Shown here piece by piece: positions 1-6,425 of a DNA stretch of 64,000 bases. The notes under the pieces were generated by a model. That model saw only the letters and a program-made list of their open reading frames with translations, was not told the DNA's origin and searched no databases. The stretch comes from an uncultured Christensenellaceae bacterium (GTDB taxonomy: Bacteria; Bacillota; Clostridia; Christensenellales; Pumilibacteraceae). Location of the stretch: NCBI GenBank assembly GCA_910587595.1, contig CAJULQ010000007.1, positions 57,336-121,335 on the forward strand. Direction: 5' to 3'. A program made the translations under genes and the position numbers. Within the stretch, counting starts at the first letter, position 1. Each line of letters begins with the position of its first letter.

Positions 1-210
1 CGTAACGACGGCTCCCGCCGCAATAACTGCATTGTCGCCGATAGTTACGCCCGAAAGTATCGTTGCGTGTGCGCCTACCCATACGCCGTTCCCGATTTCT
101 ACGGGCGCGGGGAACATATTCGCGCGTTTGTTCGGGGTAAGGTCGTGGTTTATCGTAGCGATTACAACTTGCTGTCCGATAAGTACGTTATTTCCGATTT
201 CGATTCCGCC
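1..210 (-). pseudogene. 5'-truncated hexapeptide-repeat O-acetyltransferase remnant
   Basis: Read on the minus strand this stretch encodes a left-handed beta-helix acyltransferase segment of the maltose/galactoside O-acetyltransferase kind. Visible blocks are IGNNVLIGQQVVIATINHD, PVEIGNGVWVGAHATIL and GVTIGDNAVIAAGAVVT, with the catalytic-type His in INHD. The frame runs off the window's left edge, so the 3' end is not seen. At its 5' end an in-frame TAA (211-213) sits directly before the first conserved residues and there is no start codon, so the N-terminal half is missing. It is divergent from the LysR gene and may be its decayed target. Recognition of the fold is firm; the exact sugar substrate cannot be told. 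Confidence 0.7.
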
Positions 211-334
211 TTATTTATACTTATATTTTATTATCCGCTCCACTATATGTCAAATGCTTATATTTTATAGAAAAGCCATAATTGACGCGCATATTTATAA
301 TATGCTATACTATTCGAAAGGACGGTGGAATACA

Positions 335-1210
335 ATGGAACTTCGGGAACTTAAATATTTTTTGGCGGTTGCGCGCGAACAAAGCATATCCAAAGCGGCG
401 GCAGCACTTTTGACTACGCAACCGAATTTATCTCGTCAAATGCAAAATCTCGAAAAGGAAATAGGACAGCAGCTGTTTGTTCGCGGAACGAAGAAAATTA
501 CGCTTACCGAAGCGGGACGGTTGCTTCGCAAGCGCGCGGAAGAAATCATAGAACTGTATAATCAGACGGAAGCCGAGCTCAATAAGCCCATTGCCGACGT
601 AAGCGGCAATATTTATATCGGCGGCGGCGAAAGTTACGTTATGGGTCTTATAGCGAAAGCCGCGCACTCCGTTCGGTGCGATTACCCCAACGTCAAATTT
701 CATTTGTTCAGCGGCGACAGCGGCACGATTTCCGAAAGGCTTGATAAAGGGCTTATAGATTTCGGTATTTTTATCGAGCCGTTCGATTTATCCAAATACG
801 ACCATTTGCGCCTGCCGCTTTACGATACTTGGGGCGTGATAATGCGAAAAGACAGTCCGCTTGCCGAAAAAAAATATATTACGCCCGAAGATTTATGGGA
901 CAAACCGATTATCCGTTCCCGCCAGTCGATAGGAAAAAACAAAATCGGCGAATGGTTTCAAAAAAGCGAGGAAGAACTGAATATTGTTGCTACGGGCAAT
1001 CTTTTGTATAATATGTCTTTACTTGTGGAAGAAGGTCTCGGATATGCGGTCAGCTTAGATAAAATCTTAAACACAACGGGGAACTCGAATTTATGTTTCC
1101 GTCCGCTTTATCCCGAGCTTATTTCGCATCTCGAGATTGCGTGGAAGAAGTATCAAGTGTTCCCGAGGTGCGCGGAAATTTTTTTGAAACGATTGCAAGA
1201 AATCATATAG
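335..1210 (+). CDS. LysR-family transcriptional regulator
   Basis: A 291-residue one-component regulator of the usual LysR length. The winged HTH is at about residues 1-62 (KYFLAVAREQSISKAAAAL then QPNLSRQMQNLEKEIGQQLF), and the periplasmic-binding-like effector domain fills residues 90-290 (GNIYIGGGES, DFGIFIEP). The reading frame stays open to position 32, but that extension is antisense to the acetyltransferase remnant. I therefore place the start at the ATG after the AAAGGACGG ribosome site at 317-325. It ends about 20 bases before the tRNA-Ser fragment, so it appears to be the last gene of an element lying to the left. The target is unknown; the divergent acetyltransferase remnant is the natural guess. 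Confidence 0.88.
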   Translation: MELRELKYFLAVAREQSISKAAAALLTTQPNLSRQMQNLEKEIGQQLFVRGTKKITLTEAGRLLRKRAEEIIELYNQTEAELNKPIADVSGNIYIGGGESYVMGLIAKAAHSVRCDYPNVKFHLFSGDSGTISERLDKGLIDFGIFIEPFDLSKYDHLRLPLYDTWGVIMRKDSPLAEKKYITPEDLWDKPIIRSRQSIGKNKIGEWFQKSEEELNIVATGNLLYNMSLLVEEGLGYAVSLDKILNTTGNSNLCFRPLYPELISHLEIAWKKYQVFPRCAEIFLKRLQEII

Positions 1211-1230
1211 ATAAATGTACAACTTTATGG

Positions 1231-1287
1231 ACTTGAAAACCGTTTGGCGGCAATGCCACGGGGGTTCGAATCCCTCCGCCTCCGCCA
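1231..1287 (+). tRNA. tRNA-Ser(UGA) 3' half, probable attachment-site remnant
   Basis: This is not an intact tRNA. The anticodon loop CTTGAAA (anticodon TGA at 1234-1236), the 3' anticodon strand ACCGT, a serine-type long variable arm, a T arm (GGGGG TTCGAAT CCCTC) and the acceptor 3' strand with CCA (1285-1287) are all present. Upstream of the anticodon loop the sequence does not form a D arm and there is no GGAGGCG acceptor 5' strand. Tyrosine recombinases commonly cross over in the anticodon loop, leaving exactly such a 3' half at the far end of an integrated element. The intact gene would then lie left of this window. Confidence 0.75.
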
Positions 1288-1297
1288 TGAAAATAAG

Positions 1298-1321
1298 AGG
1301 GCACAGATCGCGCCCTTTTTT
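1298..1321 (+). terminator. Hairpin terminator behind the tRNA-Ser fragment
   Basis: Short stem AGGGC/GCCCT followed by a six-base T run. Its position just after the CCA end suggests it is the original tRNA terminator, which supports the view that host sequence begins at the tRNA half. The stem is only 5-6 pairs. Confidence 0.5.
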
Positions 1322-1335
1322 CGTGCTTTGCAGTG

Positions 1336-1668
1336 CTATGTTTCCATTGCGTCGGTGTCCACGTCCAACGTGTATTGGGGCGCAGCGTAGTCGCGGTATA
1401 GGGCAAAACGGAAAGAACGGTTTTTATTGCGGTATTCCGCGGGGGAAGCGCCTTGTGTTTTTTTGAAAGCGGCGAGAAACATGCGTTTATCCGAATAGCC
1501 CACTTTTTTGCCGATCTCGGAAACGGACATGTCGGAATTTTTGAGCAGCTCCGTGGCGGCGGTGACGCGCTGTTTGGTGAGCGCGGAAAGGATCGTTTCT
1601 CCATATGATTGTTTGAAAATGCGTTGCAGATACGAGGGCGTTACGCCTACGAAATCGGCGATCTGTAT
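1336..1668 (-). pseudogene. AraC-family regulator, C-terminal HTH remnant
   Basis: The minus strand encodes the double-HTH C terminus of an AraC/XylS regulator: ADFVGVTPSYLQRIFKQSYG, then LSALTKQRVTAATELLKNSD and IGKKVGYSDKRMFLAAFKKT. It ends at a stop at 1336-1338. Upstream an in-frame TAA (1671-1669) follows within two codons of the first HTH, so the effector domain and most of the first HTH are gone. The break coincides with the 5' truncation of the trehalase remnant on the other strand. The two were probably divergent neighbours, regulator and target, before a deletion removed their shared 5' region. Confidence 0.75.
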
Positions 1669-2224
1669 TTATATGAAAAGCTGTTTTCGAAATACGAGGT
1701 TTTGCTCGGGCTTGGCGACGGCAATGCGTGGGAACGTAAAGCGCAAGCACGCGCCCAAAAAGTGAACGCGCTGTTATGGGATAACGCGGCGGGCGTATAT
1801 AAAGATCATAACTATAAAACGGGCAAACTATCGGGCGTGATAAGCGCGGCGAGTTTTCAACCCTATTTTGTCGGATTTGGGGGGGCGAGAAACAAAGGAG
1901 CGGACTGTTAAATCTATTGCAAACGCTCGAAAGTTCACCACCGAAAAGACGGACAAAAAGTATCAGTGGGCATATCCGAATATTTGGGCGCCGTGCCAAT
2001 ACGTTGCCGTAGAGGGATTGCGCCGCTACGGTTTCAATACGGAGGCGGAACGCATCGCAAAGAAGTGCGTTGCGCTCATCGAAAAGAATTTTGCCGCGCA
2101 CGGCAAACTGTTCGAAAAATATAATGGGCTTACGGGCGACATAGACGCCATATCCGAATACGGCACGCCCGAAATGCTCGGCTGGACGGCGGGCGTGTAT
2201 ATGGCGCTGAGTAAATCGCTCTGA
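1660..2224 (+). pseudogene. Trehalase (GH37-like) C-terminal remnant, frameshifted
   Basis: The first part reads YLYEKLFSKYEVLLGLGD and KVNALLWDNAAGVYKDH. After a frame change it continues through YQWAYPNIWAPCQY and YGTPEMLGWTAGVYMAL to a stop at 2222-2224. The QW-YPN-WAP and GW-AGVY blocks are hallmarks of alpha,alpha-trehalase (GH37). The gene has no 5' half. The frame breaks at a run of seven G (1879-1885), and removing one G restores a continuous frame. Its start coincides with the truncated end of the AraC remnant. It cannot encode an active enzyme as it stands. Confidence 0.72.
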
Positions 2225-2343
2225 ATCAAGTTGCTTTTTTACGTGTTGGTAAGCTTTAAGCTTAAATTCTATTGCAAATACTACCAAAATAGGTTCTTTG
2301 TTATATTTGCGTTGGCTTATAACAAATAACTTTACAGATGTAA

Positions 2344-2393
2344 AAAATAAGATCCCGATGGCTGTGTGTTCCATCGGGATCTTATTTTATTTG
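2344..2393 (+). terminator. Strong bidirectional hairpin terminator
   Basis: Perfect 18-base-pair stem (arms 2344-2361 and 2371-2388, core GATCCCGATGG/CCATCGGGATC) with a nine-base loop and A/T-rich flanks on both sides. It separates the trehalase remnant from the integrase. The remaining bases of the 2225-2520 gap hold no convincing gene. Confidence 0.85.
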
Positions 2394-2520
2394 TATAGCT
2401 GTAGAAAGTTTGTTATTTCGTCGGTCTATATGACTGCTTTATTTACCAATATGTAAATATAGCGTTTTTCGCAAGGAACGGGAAGGTTAGCGAGGACACC
2501 GCAAAATATAGGTATTTAGG

Positions 2521-2549
2521 TGTTTTTTCTTAAATTTATAAAGTATAAT
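2521..2549 (+). promoter_or_regulatory. Probable integrase promoter
   Basis: Perfect TATAAT at 2544-2549 with a weak TGTTTT 17 bases upstream, followed by a ~75-base leader to the integrase ribosome site (GGGGG at about 2611-2615). Confidence 0.45.
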
Positions 2550-2624
2550 GGACGAAAAGCCAACTTTGCAGAATGTTGCGCATCATTTCAGATAGAATAT
2601 TAAAAAATCTTAGGGGGATGAAAA

Positions 2625-3536
2625 ATGAAATACTATGATTGGCTCGATGAGTGGATGACATATTATGTTAATTTGGCCACAAAAGAACGGACTTGCGAGA
2701 AGTACCGCAAGCAAATAGAAAACCATATAGCACCGAAGTTGGGGGAATTCGAGTTGGACGCTTTATCGGCGCAAGTGTTGCAACGGTTTACGGTGGATCT
2801 ATCCGAAAAAGGCTTGGCTGCGAACACGGTGAACAGTGTTGTTTCTATATTGAAATCTTCCATTAAACAAGCCGCCATACTTGGCATTGCAAAAGTACAA
2901 TGCACGGATGCTATTGTTCGTCCGAAAGCAAAAGAAAAACAGGTTGAGAGCTTCACCAAAGACGAGCAACGTAAGATCGAGCTATATATAGCGGACAGTA
3001 AAAAAAACAAACTGTTCGGAATTTTGCTTTGCCTTTACACAGGCTTGCGAATAGGCGAGCTTCTCGCACTCGTATGGCAGGACATAGATTTTGTTAAAGG
3101 GATAATTACCGTGAATAAGTCGTGCCGTGATGCGTGGCGGAACGGCGCGTATGTGAAGGATATAGATACGCCCAAAACGGATAACGCCTACCGCATTGTT
3201 CCCATTCCCAAACAGTTGATGGTAAAGCTTAAAGAGGTTAAGAAACATAGCGTAGGTGAGTACGTTGTAGACGGGAAAACGAAATACGGCGCAGAGGTGC
3301 GTAGCTACCAAAGGACGTTTGAAAGCATACTCAAAAGACTTGAGATCGCACATAAAGGATTTCACGCTTTACGCCACACGTTTGCCACGCGTGCGCTGGA
3401 AGTGGGAATGGACGTAAAGACGCTTTCGGAGATACTCGGACACGGTAATCCTATGATTACGCTTAAACGCTATGCGCATTCTATGTTAGAACATAAAATC
3501 GAAATGATGAACAGAGTGGGAAAATTGCTGCTGTAA
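2625..3536 (+). CDS. Tyrosine recombinase / phage-type integrase
   Basis: 303 residues, the usual size for the Tn916/phage integrase class. An N-terminal SAM-like core-binding domain (about 1-110; WLDEWMTYYVNLATKERT) precedes the catalytic domain. Visible catalytic residues are Arg in TGLRIGELLAL, the HxxR pair in HALRHTFATRAL, the following His in ILGHGNP and the Tyr nucleophile in LKRYAHS. It sits at the left edge of the AT-rich island and is followed by a perfect terminator, so it is transcribed separately from the operon downstream. A second, clearly homologous integrase lies at 50836-51738; both share NKSCRD and DTPKT blocks. It probably mobilised this island, though no flanking att repeat was found. 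Confidence 0.93.
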   Translation: MKYYDWLDEWMTYYVNLATKERTCEKYRKQIENHIAPKLGEFELDALSAQVLQRFTVDLSEKGLAANTVNSVVSILKSSIKQAAILGIAKVQCTDAIVRPKAKEKQVESFTKDEQRKIELYIADSKKNKLFGILLCLYTGLRIGELLALVWQDIDFVKGIITVNKSCRDAWRNGAYVKDIDTPKTDNAYRIVPIPKQLMVKLKEVKKHSVGEYVVDGKTKYGAEVRSYQRTFESILKRLEIAHKGFHALRHTFATRALEVGMDVKTLSEILGHGNPMITLKRYAHSMLEHKIEMMNRVGKLLL

Positions 3537-3540
3537 ACAC

Positions 3541-3572
3541 AAAAGCGGCGGTCAAATTTGACCGCCGCTTTT
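3541..3572 (+). terminator. Integrase terminator
   Basis: 32-base perfect inverted repeat with arms AAAAGCGGCGGTCAAA and TTTGACCGCCGCTTTT, starting four bases after the integrase stop. The symmetric A and T flanks let it work in both directions. Confidence 0.85.
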
Positions 3573-3599
3573 GTACATAGATTATACTAATCTATGTAC
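3573..3599. promoter_or_regulatory. 27-base palindrome, distal operator candidate of the island operon
   Basis: Perfect inverted repeat with 12-base arms GTACATAGATTA / TAATCTATGTAC around a three-base centre. It begins right after the integrase terminator and has no T run, so it is not a terminator. A related imperfect copy overlaps the operon promoter at 3710-3736, with centres about 137 bases apart. The pair suggests a dimeric repressor acting with looping. No regulator gene is evident beside it. Confidence 0.6.
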
Positions 3600-3696
3600 A
3601 ACTATAGTTTTATTATAACGAATTTTGATGAATTAATCAAGTATTATGGTGGTTTTTTAGAAAATACTGCCTATTGTAATACATATTTTCATTATT

Positions 3697-3736
3697 TTGC
3701 TTACATTATCTACATAGATTAGTATATTTTATGTAC
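3697..3736 (+). promoter_or_regulatory. Island operon promoter with overlapping proximal operator
   Basis: TTGCTT (3697-3702), a 17-base spacer and TAGTAT (3720-3725) make a plausible if weak promoter for the gene starting at 3778. The 27-base element at 3710-3736 (left arm TACATAGATTA, right end ATGTAC) covers the -10 region and is an imperfect copy of the palindrome at 3573-3599. This placement predicts repression. Confidence 0.5.
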
Positions 3737-3777
3737 TTTTAAGGCGATAGAAAGTTCATATAGGAAGGATGGTTATA

Positions 3778-5475
3778 ATGCAAGCAAGCGAATACACAGA
3801 AAAATACAAAAGTATCTTTCTAAACGCTGAATTGGATTCTGTTTTATCAAGCGGTTTGAAAACTCCTAATTTGCATTTCATAAGCGATAAGTATTCTGCA
3901 ATAAGAGAAAGTCAAGTTAAAAGTAGGAGCAATTTATTTAGGGAAGCGCTTAATGCGGCTATTGCTAACGACGACGTATCGCAATTACAATCTTTTGTTG
4001 CTGAATTACATGAAATATGCATTCGAAATTCGGATGTATCTAAAACTACGATAAATGATAGTGATATTATTTTACCGCCGACTTTGGCCTTGAAAACTCT
4101 TATGGAGAGTTATATATCAATTATTAAATTTAAGATGATTTATAAGCCTCGCGTAATTCTGGATGTTTTGAATGAATTGGTTCGCATTCCCAATACGTGG
4201 TGTGTTCAAAAATGCGTCGAATGTTATGTAATGTGCATAAACACATTCGATGATTTACGAGCCGAAAAAGAGGCAAATGAATTTTATTCTTGCGTAGCGC
4301 AAATTGCGCCAGAAGATGCATGGGTAAGATTTCGTAGGTTTAGGCTTGATTTAGGGTGTCGTAGAAACTGTGACTTCACAAAATTGGATAATGAAAATTA
4401 TAAAAAATCGCGAGAGGGAGCTTCGATTTTTGCGGATGCCGACGCGCAATTAAAGGAATTGTTTAAGCAACAAGCGGCAGCATTTACACAGAGAAAAAAC
4501 ATTGAAGAGCAAGAACAGCAAGCGATCGAAAAGGCAGAGAATGAAAGAAAGCGTAAAGAGGAAGAAGCAAGAAACGCAAAAATCGAACATGAACAGTGGG
4601 AATATCAATATAGAATTTCTCGTCGCCAAGCGCGTGCCGATCGTGCCAAAGCGGGAATTCAGTGGTGTGCATTTTTATTGCCCGCAAGTTTGTTGATTAT
4701 TGCAATGATAGCTGCTTTTATTAAACCGTCGTTAATGTTTGGATTTATTCATTTTGGTTGGGTAATTGGCATTTATATTGCGGTGCCTGTAATAATAGGT
4801 TTTATTTCTATTAAGTGTTACTCAAACTGTGGAATATTGTTTTATGAAGGCAAACGTTTAGCATGGGTTATTGTAATAAATTCCATATGCTTGATTTTTA
4901 TGATAATTAGATTGGTTAGCATACCTTTGGGTACGATCAAAATCAATTCGGCTTTTGATTTTAATGCAATCAGTAATATGCCCATAGCCAAAACGCTTGT
5001 TTTGAACAAAGATGTTGATTTTAAGGGAGGTGAGTTGCACCCCATAAAGGAATTGCCAAGCGGTTGCACATTTGACGGCGGCGGGCATATTATTAAAAAT
5101 TTTGTCTGTAAAAAGGGCTACGATATGTCTAAGGGGGATTATGGCAATGGCGGCGGCAATACGACTTGGGTAACATCGGGATTGGTTGCCGTGTGTAAGG
5201 GAACAATAAAAAATATAGTTTTACAGAATGGAAAATTTAATATTGTCTTTAACAACAAATCCGGCAGATCTTATTCCAATTTTTGTTTGGGGAATATTTG
5301 CGGCATTTTATTTGGTGGCGAATTGAATAATTGCAAAGCGATCGATTGTAAATTTGATTTGTCCGGTGTTACCAATTTCAGGAGTAAAAATACAAGTGCT
5401 ATTTGCGGTATGGATTTTGTATGGAAAAAAGGGAAAATTACAAATTGCGAAGTGGAGAATTGTGAAACGATATAA
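3778..5475 (+). CDS. Membrane protein with coiled coil, three TM helices and GLUG-like ectodomain
   Basis: 565 residues of unknown family; first gene of the island operon. A helical N-terminal region (1-220) leads into a charged coiled coil (about 221-291, rich in E/K/R/Q). Three membrane helices follow at about 296-315, 326-346 and 361-382. The C-terminal ~180 residues carry repeats of GLUG / beta-helix character (FDGGGHIIKNF, GLVAVCKGTIKNI, GNICGILFGGELNNC, GKITNCEVENC). With an odd number of helices the N-terminal part and the repeat domain lie on opposite sides of the membrane; an intracellular coiled coil and outward repeat domain is most likely. I chose ATG 3778 over ATG 3769 because AGGAAGG sits eight bases before it. 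It is the only obvious membrane component of the putative secretion-like operon. Confidence 0.75.
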   Translation: MQASEYTEKYKSIFLNAELDSVLSSGLKTPNLHFISDKYSAIRESQVKSRSNLFREALNAAIANDDVSQLQSFVAELHEICIRNSDVSKTTINDSDIILPPTLALKTLMESYISIIKFKMIYKPRVILDVLNELVRIPNTWCVQKCVECYVMCINTFDDLRAEKEANEFYSCVAQIAPEDAWVRFRRFRLDLGCRRNCDFTKLDNENYKKSREGASIFADADAQLKELFKQQAAAFTQRKNIEEQEQQAIEKAENERKRKEEEARNAKIEHEQWEYQYRISRRQARADRAKAGIQWCAFLLPASLLIIAMIAAFIKPSLMFGFIHFGWVIGIYIAVPVIIGFISIKCYSNCGILFYEGKRLAWVIVINSICLIFMIIRLVSIPLGTIKINSAFDFNAISNMPIAKTLVLNKDVDFKGGELHPIKELPSGCTFDGGGHIIKNFVCKKGYDMSKGDYGNGGGNTTWVTSGLVAVCKGTIKNIVLQNGKFNIVFNNKSGRSYSNFCLGNICGILFGGELNNCKAIDCKFDLSGVTNFRSKNTSAICGMDFVWKKGKITNCEVENCETI

Positions 5476-5504
5476 TTCTATTTTCACTTTTAAGGAGCAA
5501 TTGC

Positions 5505-6407
5505 ATGAGTTATGTTGAAGAAATAAACAGTAAGCTTTTATGGTTACAAAGAGTAGTTGACGAATTTCAAAAATACTACTCTATTGATATGAAAGGTTTA
5601 AATGAGGCTTATGATTTGGCGCGGCAAGATGCAGATTATAATAGACTGAAAAATTACTATTTGGATTTGAAAAACGAAGTTGGCACCTTTATCAACGCAT
5701 TGAAATCATATGTTTTATCTTTGCCCGACAGATATTTCATCAAAGAATTCGAAGAGACAATAGATATTTGCAACGCGATCGATAGGATCGGATTTTCGGA
5801 ATATTCGACCGAATTGGTATCGAAATGCCATGATGAAATGGCAAAAATTACTGCGCAGTCATCGCTTGAGCAGGATATAAAAGCGATAGAAAAGCTTTCC
5901 GAATATCATGCCGAGATACGTGCTGTATATGATCGATTTGATGAACTGTACTATAAATATGTTCGAACACGGCAAGTGGAACAATTGGCAAGCGATGAAT
6001 ATCATGCCGATTTGGACAAGCTCAAAAATAATTTGGATAAAAAGTTGAATGGTGCGAAAAATGAGGCTTTATCGGCAATCGGGAAATATAAAGCAACTTA
6101 CCAACAAATAACCGATGTGTTTTCGGAAGAGTGTTTTGCGGCACAAATAGGTAAGCCGCATACGTCTTTTCCGACAAAAATTTGTTTGGGATCTATTCTT
6201 CACCCGGTGGAAGATTGCGGTAGAGATGTATTGATTAAAGCTCTTTCTTGCGGCAATGTCGATAGTCTTCCGGTGCCATTTGAAATGCCGTTAGTAGGTG
6301 GATTTGATGATTATGAAACAAAATCCGTCGCAAAACCGGAAACTGCCTTTCAACAAAAAAAGAGTTTGATAGATGATTTTGATGATGAAGATTGGTTAGG
6401 AAAATAA
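5505..6407 (+). CDS. Helical coiled-coil protein of unknown function, island operon
   Basis: 300 residues with no recognisable enzyme motif, predicted almost wholly helical over residues 1-205 (for example LYYKYVRTRQVEQLASDEY and LDKLKNNLDKKLNGAKNEAL). It has a short proline-containing region and an acidic tail (SLIDDFDDEDW near the C terminus). It has no signal peptide or membrane helix, so it is probably cytoplasmic. The start follows TAAGGAGC with good spacing, 29 bases after the upstream gene. The acidic C-terminal tail could be a docking motif for the ATPase encoded next; that is inference from position only. Confidence 0.7.
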   Translation: MSYVEEINSKLLWLQRVVDEFQKYYSIDMKGLNEAYDLARQDADYNRLKNYYLDLKNEVGTFINALKSYVLSLPDRYFIKEFEETIDICNAIDRIGFSEYSTELVSKCHDEMAKITAQSSLEQDIKAIEKLSEYHAEIRAVYDRFDELYYKYVRTRQVEQLASDEYHADLDKLKNNLDKKLNGAKNEALSAIGKYKATYQQITDVFSEECFAAQIGKPHTSFPTKICLGSILHPVEDCGRDVLIKALSCGNVDSLPVPFEMPLVGGFDDYETKSVAKPETAFQQKKSLIDDFDDEDWLGK

Positions 6408-6425
6408 TTTACAGAGGACTTGATT

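Noticed and set aside
32..334. N-terminal extension of the LysR frame
   Set aside because: It overlaps the antisense acetyltransferase remnant and lacks LysR-like residues; the HTH begins right at ATG 335 with a good ribosome site.
1231..1287. Intact tRNA-Ser gene
   Set aside because: No D arm and no acceptor 5' strand exist upstream; only the 3' half is present.
2225..2374. Minus-strand hydrophobic segment considered as a transposase or membrane-protein remnant
   Set aside because: It is part of a longer antisense frame through the trehalase remnant, and I could match it to no family.
2344..2388. Inverted repeat considered as an insertion-sequence end
   Set aside because: A perfect stem with a short loop and A/T flanks, with no transposase nearby, fits a bidirectional terminator better.
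3541..3599. Adjacent inverted repeats considered as a CRISPR-like or att array
   Set aside because: There are only two unlike palindromes without spacers; the first is a terminator and the second an operator-like site.
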